Below are positions 1-7,728 of a stretch of 8,088 nt of DNA, one piece after another. The stretch lies in assembly GCA_029938985.1 (NCBI GenBank), contig JAOZTW010000214.1, positions 1 to 8,088 on the forward strand. Direction: 5' to 3'. Both the position numbers and the translations under genes were made by a program. Below the pieces are notes generated by a model. It was given only the letters and a program-made list of their open reading frames with translations. It was not told the origin of the DNA and searched no databases. The DNA is from Bacteroidales bacterium (lineage in GTDB: Bacteria; Bacteroidota; Bacteroidia; Bacteroidales; JAOZQN01). Numbering within the stretch: position 1 is the first letter of the stretch; the number at the start of each line of letters is the position of its first letter.

Positions 1-90
1 AATGATAAGATAGTTTTTTTTAAGAATCAAATAAAATTAATTAAAAATGATAAGATAGTTTTTTTTAAGAATCAAATAAAATTAATTAAA
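1..90 (+). repeat. perfect 45-bp tandem duplication (two copies)
   Basis: Copies at 1-45 and 46-90 are identical base for base, including a run of eight T. Periodicity stops exactly at 91 (g instead of a). The left limit is unknown because the window begins at the first copy. The unit is a multiple of three and is free of stops only in the frame of the downstream gene, where each copy would encode NDKIVFFKNQIKLIK. It could be a recent in-frame coding duplication, a duplicated leader, or a contig-end assembly artefact. The repeat itself is certain; its nature is not. Confidence 0.95.
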
Positions 91-1968
91 GAAATGATTG
101 TTGCAATATTTTCTTTATTTGATGACGATATTCACTTTATAAACCAATTAGAAGAATTATTGAATGCAAATAGTGGGTTAATAATTGACCCAGATGGAAC
201 TTATCTCCTTAATGACGAAACAGAAAAGAGTTCAGTAATAGACGATCCTGTTATTACACCACCAATTTATGGAAAGTACTATAATCCAAACACCAATTCA
301 GTAAATTTGAATGGAGAAGCCCCACAATGGAGAAACGAATTAAATCTTGATCCCCGATACAGAGCGGTAGCAGGTTTGGGAGCACAGATAGTAAGAGAAA
401 ATCAATCTGAATTTATGGAAATGGCTTGGGATCAAGTAGAAGGCATTTTAGAGGCAAATCAAATGATAAAAGAAGCAGAACTTAGTCAAACGGCAAATTA
501 TTCAGTTTTTAATAAATACTTACCACACGATAATATTGATAGATTAATATCTATTCTTGGACCAATGAATAAATCAATATTACTAGACAATTCAACTATT
601 GATTTTCAGATTAAAAATAGTATTGTACCAGAAGCAATTCAGAGTGTAGCATTTAGAAAGATTATGCGACCAAGTAAAAAAGTTATTAAAAGAATGACAT
701 CTAATGATAAAAGTACAGGTATAAGTAATTTTTTCACAAAATTAAATTCAGAACAACTAACTGCTGCTCCACCCAAGACATCAGGCTTAAACGTTTCCTC
801 GGCACAGACAATAATTAATTCTGTTGAAAATACAATTTTAGACTTAAATAAAACAGATAAGATGCAAAATAAACCTACTACTCCCAAAGGAACTGTTTAT
901 GCTTCTCCTGAAAATTATTCGCTAAATTTACTTAACTTTTTATCAAATAAACTTACGCCAAAACCAGACGATTTAAAAGAAGAGGAAAGATTACCTCTTG
1001 ATATTTCTGAATGGAATAATTTAATTTTAGACCAAATAAATCCTAAAAATACAATCCATAAAATAATAAATTCTCAAATAAGAATAGATAATCAACCAAA
1101 ATCGGAATCTGGTTCTGTTTTTCTTCCAATATTGGCATATCCTCAATTTAATGTGCCTACCTTTGAGTATTTAAAAGAAAAATCATTAGATTATCTTATC
1201 AATAAATTAGATACATTAAAAGACAATACCGTTGGTGCTCTTACTATAAATACAAAATTTATAGAATCCTATATGGTTGGCTTAAATCATGAAATGGCAA
1301 AAGAGCTATTATGGAATCAATATCCCACTAGGCAAGATGGAAGTTATTTCACTAAGTTCTGGGACGATAGCGACTTCTACGGTGATGGTGATAGAATAAA
1401 AGAAATAAACAACTGGAAGAGTTCTCTTGGAGAAAACATTACAGATTCGGTAGGAGATGTATTGTTTTTAATCATTAAAGGAGAATTATTTCGCAAATAC
1501 ACTAATGTAGTAGTTTATGCCCAAAAAGCAATTGGAGACCTTGACAATTTGGATATAAGTCTTGAGCCAGAACCAGAGGAAATAGTATTTCCTGTTTCAA
1601 AAGCAGACATTACAGGAGATACATTTATGCTTAAATTTAATCTGTCGGAAAGCCAAGTTCTTAATGATACAGATGGAAAAGGTTGGTTTTTTGTATTTAA
1701 GGAACGTTTGGGACAAACGAAATTTGGAATTGATATTCCACCTGAAATACCAGTAAATGAACCAATTACTAATTGGCTTGATTTTAACTTGCTACATTTA
1801 GGAACAGTTGATGGTGAGTCTATTAAAAATAATGATATTTATTCTGAACGAATAGACAGCGATTTAATTGAATATGAATGGTTTAAAAACTCTTCAAATA
1901 TGGCAAATATATTATTACAAACACCAATAATTATGGCGATTCATGCAAAAAATCTGGTGCAATTATAA
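1..1968 (+). CDS. large conserved protein of unknown function (gene A), probably 5'-truncated by the window edge
   Basis: I do not recognise a function. The frame is open from base 1 to TAA at 1966-1968. The first ATG is at 94, giving 624 residues, which are numbered from there below. No ATG, GTG or TTG lies in frame in 1-93 and no Shine-Dalgarno precedes 94, so the true start may lie upstream; I chose the left edge for that reason, and ATG 94 is the alternative. Visible blocks are: PPIYGKYY near 56-63; LDPRYRAVAGLG at 85-96 followed by a helix with VRENQSEFMEMAWDQV (100-115); a Ser/Thr/Asn/Lys-rich linker at about 195-300; YMVGLNHEMAKELLW (393-407) with NQYPTRQDGSYFTKFWD (408-424); GELFRKYTNVVVYA (463-476); GWFFVFKE (530-537); and WLDFNLLHLG (561-570). 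From memory these blocks occur in the same order in longer uncharacterised proteins of GC-rich bacteria, which carry extra sequence before the PPIYG-like block. There is no signal peptide after M94 and no clear membrane helix. Gene B follows after 37 bp, probably in the same operon. Confidence 0.85.
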   Translation, partial: NDKIVFFKNQIKLIKNDKIVFFKNQIKLIKEMIVAIFSLFDDDIHFINQLEELLNANSGLIIDPDGTYLLNDETEKSSVIDDPVITPPIYGKYYNPNTNSVNLNGEAPQWRNELNLDPRYRAVAGLGAQIVRENQSEFMEMAWDQVEGILEANQMIKEAELSQTANYSVFNKYLPHDNIDRLISILGPMNKSILLDNSTIDFQIKNSIVPEAIQSVAFRKIMRPSKKVIKRMTSNDKSTGISNFFTKLNSEQLTAAPPKTSGLNVSSAQTIINSVENTILDLNKTDKMQNKPTTPKGTVYASPENYSLNLLNFLSNKLTPKPDDLKEEERLPLDISEWNNLILDQINPKNTIHKIINSQIRIDNQPKSESGSVFLPILAYPQFNVPTFEYLKEKSLDYLINKLDTLKDNTVGALTINTKFIESYMVGLNHEMAKELLWNQYPTRQDGSYFTKFWDDSDFYGDGDRIKEINNWKSSLGENITDSVGDVLFLIIKGELFRKYTNVVVYAQKAIGDLDNLDISLEPEPEEIVFPVSKADITGDTFMLKFNLSESQVLNDTDGKGWFFVFKERLGQTKFGIDIPPEIPVNEPITNWLDFNLLHLGTVDGESIKNNDIYSERIDSDLIEYEWFKNSSNMANILLQTPIIMAIHAKNLVQL

Positions 1969-2005
1969 ATAATAAACTATCTATTAAAAATATAAATAAA
2001 ACATA
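1969..2005 (+). other. 37-bp A-rich spacer and translation leader of gene B
   Basis: The spacer is almost entirely A and T. It has no GGAG-type Shine-Dalgarno, no hairpin followed by a T run, and no match to the Bacteroidota -7 element TAnnTTTG. It therefore looks like an intra-operon leader. Initiation at ATG 2006 would depend on an unstructured A-rich leader, as is common in Bacteroidota. Confidence 0.5.
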
Positions 2006-5000
2006 ATGACTTTTAATAAAATACTAACATCTGGATATATTGCTCCCGAATTAAACTCTATTAGAACAGAATTGGAGAAAATGAACGACAATACACCGTT
2101 TTTGCTATTTCCTATGCAAGTGGAAACTCGTTACAAAACAATGGAACAACCATTAAACATGGAAGCAGACCCAGTTGATTTTTCCAATTTAATATGCAAT
2201 ATTTCAAAAATATGTTTATACAATCCAGAAGATGTAGATATAATAAATTTAATTGATTATCACAAGAAGCTGATAAAAGCCGCTAATAATTCTATTTTTT
2301 ATTTAAACGAATCAATTGAACTTGTTAATAAATTAAATATTTTAAGTTACGGACAAGTAGAAAGATTAAAGGAAACTTATGCAGATATATTAGATAACAT
2401 TAACTATTTTATTAACGTCTTAGCTGGATTTAAAGACTCAGCCAGAGAGATTGTAGCAATTCCTGCAATAAATGAAGCTACGCTTGAAGAGCTAACAACA
2501 GAAATTATTGTTTTAAGATATCCTATTTACGAAAAAAATAAAAAATTAAGAGCTTTAATAGATAATTGTGAAATAAAAATAATTACACAATTAGAAGAAG
2601 TCGATGAATTATGGGTTCGCTTTTTTCCTGATGATATTGCTGTAAATTCACACGAGACACTATTAACTCAAAAAGAGGTAGAAGCAGGAAAAAAATACTG
2701 GGAGCAAATTTGGCAGTCAAGAAGAGATAAAGAATTAGAACTTGGAGCATGGAGAGCAATTTCTGCAAGCTATGGTAAAGCAAGAGCAGCTTGGATTGTT
2801 AAAAACCTACTACCTATAAATATTACATCAAGACCAGTACATGTATCTAACAGTTTGTATATATCTTTCCAAAAAACAATTGATTTGTTTAAAGAATTTG
2901 ATAATATTAGAATTTATGATAGAGACATTATTATTGCAAATAAAGAAAAAGACAAAGGGAGTAGAGATTCTAAAATTCCCACAAGCATATCGCTTTCAGA
3001 TATGGAAAAAGAATCAATAATTTACAAACTAAAATTGTTAGAAGAAAGCCTACATCTTATTGAAAACATGCTTGACTTTGATTTTGAACTTGAATTTATT
3101 TACAATAAATATTTATCATATACCGAAGAAATAGAAAATAGAATTAATCAATTATTTGCCCAGATTACAATAATTGAATCTGTTACAAAAGAATCATTTA
3201 CCAATAGAGACATATTTTATAAAGTATTTTTATCTATTCTTCATAGTATAAAAGAAAAAATAAGGTACTTAAAAATTATTGATAAAATAAACTATAATAT
3301 AAAAATTGTATTTCCAATAATTGATAAAACAAAAGATAGTTCATGGGAGGATGCACCTATTTCCAGAGTTATGCCAGATAAATTTGTTGTAATGACAACA
3401 AAAATGAAGAATGGCAAAGAAATCATTTCAAATATTGTTGTTGGGAATGATATTCCCAACCCACTTATAATGGGTTTTGACCCAAATAGTGAAGAGACAT
3501 CTGAGCCAGAAAACGATTTTGATTTAGGTTTAGATTCAAATCTAAAATGGTTAAGCAATTTTGAGAATTCAGTAAACGATGGAATGGGTGTTATTATTCC
3601 TTTAGAAAAAAATGATGACAATAATTTTAAAAAAGTTATTGTTCTTGGAGTAAAATCATCTTTATCATCAACCGAAGCAAAACTCGAAATTGAAAACCTA
3701 TTCCAAAACCATTTATACCTCTCAAAAGGAATGAGTTTTTTACCAATAGGTACGCCAACAAACAACACTGAAGACAAACCAACAAAATTTAAGACCGTTG
3801 ATTACGAACTACTTGTTTCATACATGTTGCAAGCAGAACTTCACGACGATACTGTTTTTAAAGGCGAACACACAGACGGTAAAAAATTATCAAAAGCACT
3901 TGGACTTGACAGTGATATTTTTAACCATATAGAAGGAAATAATAATTATGAAATAGATAATGCCTTGTCTATGAATAAAATAATGTTTTCAGGAACATTA
4001 AAACTTCAAATGGCTGAATTTTTTGATAAATTGTTCACCAAAGATACAATTGATAATACAAAAGAATTTGTTACAAACTATGTTTTAAGCAGAGGTTTTT
4101 TACCCTCTCTTAGAATAGGATCGCAACCTTATGGGATTTTACCGACAACAGCTTTTTCTTTATTTAAAACACTTTTTGATAATAAAGAAGCTACAAAGCA
4201 CTTATCTAGTGAAGAGATTAAACAAATAAAATACTACGAGAGGTTAAAAGAGCTTCTGTTTTTTATTAGAAATTTATTTGAAGAACAAGGTAATAATAAA
4301 ATATTACATTCTGATTCTGAGAATATAAGCAGTAAAGGAACTGATAATTATTTTCTTCAAATGCTAGGTTTACATGCCACATCTATTGAATATTTTAGTA
4401 GATATGGATTTAACTCTATTCCAATGGGCGTAGAAAACTTAGACAGGACAGAAACAGAGTTTGGACCTACACAATTTTACAATGATTTTAAATCCTTTAT
4501 TGACACAGGAAGTTACGACGATGAAATTACTGATAATCAGGAGCGAGTAAATAAATCTCAAATATTTAAAATAAACTTTCTTGAAGATTTTCAGAAATTA
4601 TATGGACCAGTTATTGATTTTGACAAAGATAATTTATCTGAAACAGAAACCCTAAAACCAAATATTACAAAAACATATATCGACTGGTTATTAAATGAAG
4701 AATTAGAAACCATTGTAAACGAAAATAACTTTGAAGATATGCCTTCTAAATCGCTGTTGTTTTTGATGTTAAGGCAAGCATTATTGCACGAAAATTTATA
4801 TACAGCACTTGATATTCTTAAATACGAAGGAATTATAGACAATAATATAAGCAATAAAGTACATAACACTGAGCAACTAATTGAAGAAGAAACACCTGAT
4901 TTAGATAAACTAAAATTTTCTAAGTGGGACTATTTGTTTACTCCATTACCAAAAATTATTAAACTCGGTTTTGTTGCAGACAAATTCCAAAATACAGGAA

Positions 5001-7702
5001 AAGAAACTTTTTACGAGTTCATGAGTACTAATGGATATACTATGGCTCAATATCTTTTTGATAGCCATGTGCATAGTAACTATCCGAATAAAAAAGAACA
5101 CGCCGATTTTATAAAAAAACTAGCAAATTATAGATATACTATTAAAAATCTAAAAAATCTTCCAACTGAAAAATTATTTTTCTTACTAACCGAACATTTA
5201 GATATTTGTTCATATAGATTAGATGCTTGGCTTCTAGGTTTGGTAAACCATAGATTGACAAAACAAAGAGAGGAAAAATCAGCTGGAATAAATATTGGAG
5301 CTTTTGGCTGGATAGAAAATCTTGAAAGAAAAGAGACTTTAAAAACCGCCTCTTCAAAAAATATTCCTGATGAATTAAAATCTGACGACAATTCGATACC
5401 GTATATAGACCCAACAAATCTTGGTTTTATACACGCCCCTTCATTTACACATGCAATAACATCTGCAATCTTGAGAAATGGTTATAATGAATATACAGAT
5501 AATGATAAAATATCAAGTAAAATGGCAGTAAACCTTAGCTCCGAACGTGTAAGAAGAGCTTTGAATGTTGTAGATGGAGTAAATAACGGACAAAGATTAG
5601 GAGAGTTATTAGGTTATCAATTTGAGAAAAATTTAATTGAAAAATATTCATTTCCCGAAATAATGACTAATATTATTAATTTAAGAGAAAAGTTTGTTTT
5701 TGAATATAATAATATTGATGACAATATGGAAATTCCAGAAAATCATATTATTAATGGTCTAGATTTTATTAATTTTGTTTTTAATTATATAGAAGAACAA
5801 ACAGGCGATAACTTATTAGATAAAATAACAGACGATTATCCATACGAATTAGTAAAAGAATTGTTACCAACAAAAAACAGTTTAAAAAAAGCTTTTATAA
5901 AAGAAATTTTTAGATTGGCAGACACACTTGATGCTATTGGAGATTTATGTATGTCAGAAAGTATTTATCAGGTAACACAAGGTAATTATATACGTGCAGC
6001 ATCAATTTTAACAAAAATGTCGGAGGGTAAGAACCCTGAAGAATTCCAAATACTTGCTACTCCTCGAACTGGAACAGTTGTCTCTCAAAAAGCACTACTC
6101 AATTTTAAACCAATAACTCTCGAAGATGCTTCAAGCGAAACTAATACTAATAATTGGAAAACAGAATTTACATCAAGGGCAATAGCCGAACCCACACTAA
6201 ATAACTGGTTAGGAGAAGTATTACCTGCCCTCAATTTAATAAAAGTTCAATATTCAATCGGAAATTCCAGTGAGATTAATACCTTTGATTTTGATTTGCT
6301 TGGAATTCAAGTTATTGATTTATATTATTTAGTAAATGATGAAAATGGAAGTGAACTTATTAATTTTATGATAGAAGACTATTTAAGAAATAATAATAAT
6401 GAAATAACAGACGATTTAGAAATAAAACTTGAATTTAAAGCAACAGGAATAATAGAAGAAAACGAATTTCTAACTTTATACGAAGTAATTCCACTAATTG
6501 AGAATATTAAAGAAATGATTTCCAAAACCAGAACCTTATCAAGAAAAAATCTGCTTTTGCCAAATCAAAACACTGACAACGAAGGGTATGACTTTGAAGA
6601 CTTAATACAAAGATGTTCTCATATAACAGAAAATATTACAAATATTTTAAATGTTTTTTGTACTATTGATGAAATTGATAATAAAATTGTTATTGTTTAT
6701 AATTTTGATGATTCGACAGACGAACCTTTAATCACTTTATTAAAATCTCTTTCCTTGTTTGGAGTTCCACAAACTTTCCCAAAATATGGAGATTTCAACA
6801 TTGACAAATTACGAAACAAGGCTCACATTTCTTTAAACTCATTTATAAATAAATATAAACAATATCTAAAATACTTAGAACAAGACTCTGACACTTTAGA
6901 AGACCGTGAACGATTTGATTTATATGCCTCTGCAATAAAAGCAGTCTTTGGAGAAGAGTTTATATTTATTCCTCACTTTCATTTTAAAACCATTAGTAGT
7001 GAAGATGATATTTTTAAAGCTGTACAACAAAGAAAAAATCTTTTGTCTTCCAACAATTTTTTTGCCATAGATACTTGGCATCAGACTATTTCCAAAGTTA
7101 GAGAAAAGATGTCTTCCGTTGAGGCAGTTTCAATATTATCTGATGTTCTTACAACAGATTTCTTACAAACCGAACCAGTTCAATTACCATTTAATCCAAA
7201 AGATAAATGGGTGGGAACAGAATTTGAACCAATTAATTCAAAAATAGAAGACAAATTATCATTAGTCTTTCTTAATTTTAACAAATTTATCTCATCAACC
7301 GATCTTGAAATCGAATATTTTGCAAATAATAATTTTGCTGGCTTAGTAATAGACGAATGGACTGAAATTATTCCTGATAAAGAAGTAACAACTGGTGTGT
7401 CATTTCATTACGACCAACCAGAAGCAAGACCACCACAAAGTATTTTACTCGCAGTAACACCTGAACAAACAGGGAAATGGAATTTTGACCATTTAATACA
7501 AACAGTTGTTGATACTATGGAAATTGCCAAGTTAAGAGCTATTGAACCAGAACATATAGAAAACAAATTTGCCCAATTATTACCTGGAACACTCTCAGAA
7601 ACACAAAGAGAAAATTCAGTTTCATTTAACTATCTTGCAAATAATATCGGAATACCTTTACCAGAAGATGCAGAAAATACAATTCCAATTTCGGAACTTT
7701 AA
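2006..7702 (+). CDS. giant conserved protein of unknown function, 1898 residues (gene B)
   Basis: The gene is complete from ATG 2006 to TAA 7700-7702. I cannot name a function. Ordered blocks are: TPFLLFPMQVETRYK (30-44); a helical, probably coiled-coil stretch (about 50-198); ELWVRFFPDDIAVNSHE (201-217) and GAWRAISASYGKARAAWI (247-264); a second Lys/Glu/Ile-rich helical stretch (about 285-440); WEDAPISRVMPDKFVV (447-462); GMSFLPIGTPTNNTE (575-589); LPSLRIGSQPYGILPTT (699-715); LQMLGLHATSIEY (784-796); SLLFLMLRQALLHE (916-929); YRLDAWLLGLVNHRL (1070-1084); GAFGWIENL (1098-1106); GFIHAPSFTHAITSAILRNGY (1140-1160); an SSERVRRAL block running into DGVNNGQRLGELLGYQFE (1175-1207); MSESIYQVTQGNYIRA (1316-1331); TPRTGTV (1352-1358); RAIAEPTLNNWL (1391-1402); FIFIPHFHF (1652-1660); and VIDEWTEIIP followed by GVSFHYDQPEARPPQ (1781-1811). 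From memory these match the motif order of very large uncharacterised bacterial proteins. No signal peptide, membrane segment or known catalytic signature is seen. The start is the first in-frame ATG after gene A, preceded by an A-rich leader. Confidence 0.95.
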   Translation: MTFNKILTSGYIAPELNSIRTELEKMNDNTPFLLFPMQVETRYKTMEQPLNMEADPVDFSNLICNISKICLYNPEDVDIINLIDYHKKLIKAANNSIFYLNESIELVNKLNILSYGQVERLKETYADILDNINYFINVLAGFKDSAREIVAIPAINEATLEELTTEIIVLRYPIYEKNKKLRALIDNCEIKIITQLEEVDELWVRFFPDDIAVNSHETLLTQKEVEAGKKYWEQIWQSRRDKELELGAWRAISASYGKARAAWIVKNLLPINITSRPVHVSNSLYISFQKTIDLFKEFDNIRIYDRDIIIANKEKDKGSRDSKIPTSISLSDMEKESIIYKLKLLEESLHLIENMLDFDFELEFIYNKYLSYTEEIENRINQLFAQITIIESVTKESFTNRDIFYKVFLSILHSIKEKIRYLKIIDKINYNIKIVFPIIDKTKDSSWEDAPISRVMPDKFVVMTTKMKNGKEIISNIVVGNDIPNPLIMGFDPNSEETSEPENDFDLGLDSNLKWLSNFENSVNDGMGVIIPLEKNDDNNFKKVIVLGVKSSLSSTEAKLEIENLFQNHLYLSKGMSFLPIGTPTNNTEDKPTKFKTVDYELLVSYMLQAELHDDTVFKGEHTDGKKLSKALGLDSDIFNHIEGNNNYEIDNALSMNKIMFSGTLKLQMAEFFDKLFTKDTIDNTKEFVTNYVLSRGFLPSLRIGSQPYGILPTTAFSLFKTLFDNKEATKHLSSEEIKQIKYYERLKELLFFIRNLFEEQGNNKILHSDSENISSKGTDNYFLQMLGLHATSIEYFSRYGFNSIPMGVENLDRTETEFGPTQFYNDFKSFIDTGSYDDEITDNQERVNKSQIFKINFLEDFQKLYGPVIDFDKDNLSETETLKPNITKTYIDWLLNEELETIVNENNFEDMPSKSLLFLMLRQALLHENLYTALDILKYEGIIDNNISNKVHNTEQLIEEETPDLDKLKFSKWDYLFTPLPKIIKLGFVADKFQNTGKETFYEFMSTNGYTMAQYLFDSHVHSNYPNKKEHADFIKKLANYRYTIKNLKNLPTEKLFFLLTEHLDICSYRLDAWLLGLVNHRLTKQREEKSAGINIGAFGWIENLERKETLKTASSKNIPDELKSDDNSIPYIDPTNLGFIHAPSFTHAITSAILRNGYNEYTDNDKISSKMAVNLSSERVRRALNVVDGVNNGQRLGELLGYQFEKNLIEKYSFPEIMTNIINLREKFVFEYNNIDDNMEIPENHIINGLDFINFVFNYIEEQTGDNLLDKITDDYPYELVKELLPTKNSLKKAFIKEIFRLADTLDAIGDLCMSESIYQVTQGNYIRAASILTKMSEGKNPEEFQILATPRTGTVVSQKALLNFKPITLEDASSETNTNNWKTEFTSRAIAEPTLNNWLGEVLPALNLIKVQYSIGNSSEINTFDFDLLGIQVIDLYYLVNDENGSELINFMIEDYLRNNNNEITDDLEIKLEFKATGIIEENEFLTLYEVIPLIENIKEMISKTRTLSRKNLLLPNQNTDNEGYDFEDLIQRCSHITENITNILNVFCTIDEIDNKIVIVYNFDDSTDEPLITLLKSLSLFGVPQTFPKYGDFNIDKLRNKAHISLNSFINKYKQYLKYLEQDSDTLEDRERFDLYASAIKAVFGEEFIFIPHFHFKTISSEDDIFKAVQQRKNLLSSNNFFAIDTWHQTISKVREKMSSVEAVSILSDVLTTDFLQTEPVQLPFNPKDKWVGTEFEPINSKIEDKLSLVFLNFNKFISSTDLEIEYFANNNFAGLVIDEWTEIIPDKEVTTGVSFHYDQPEARPPQSILLAVTPEQTGKWNFDHLIQTVVDTMEIAKLRAIEPEHIENKFAQLLPGTLSETQRENSVSFNYLANNIGIPLPEDAENTIPISEL

Positions 7703-7728
7703 AATACAAACTAACTAATAAAAAATAT
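7703..7728 (+). other. 26-bp A-rich spacer and leader of gene C
   Basis: This short AT-only-like gap follows the TAA of gene B. It holds no Shine-Dalgarno, no promoter-like element and no terminator hairpin. Its size and makeup resemble the spacer before gene B, which supports co-transcription of B and C. Confidence 0.5.

Noticed and set aside
1..93. Promoter for gene A within the duplicated segment
   Set aside because: No TAnnTTTG or sigma-70-like pair at sensible spacing was found, and the stretch is open in frame with gene A, so it may be coding.
639..887. Antisense open frame of 82 codons under gene A
   Set aside because: It lies wholly within gene A, has no recognisable motif, and its hydrophobic composition is what the complement of an A-rich coding strand gives.
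1363..1407. Acidic loop DDSDFYGDGDRIKE in gene A as an EF-hand calcium site
   Set aside because: The spacing of D425, D427, G430 and E437 does not fit DxDxDGxxxxxE: position 5 is Tyr and position 12 is Lys. An acidic surface loop is the simpler reading.
3529..3546. Palindrome TTTAGATT-CA-AATCTAAA as an operator
   Set aside because: It sits in the middle of gene B, far from any start, and AT-only-like palindromes of this size are expected in such AT-rich sequence.
2583..5417. Antisense open frames of 66-161 codons at 2583-2783, 3292-3777, 4591-4869, 5128-5391 and 5142-5417
   Set aside because: All lie opposite gene B, whose frame is continuous and motif-rich. They have Phe/Leu/Ser-rich translations typical of shadow frames, and two of them overlap each other.
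7700..7728. Terminator after gene B
   Set aside because: The gap has no inverted repeat and no T run on the + strand.
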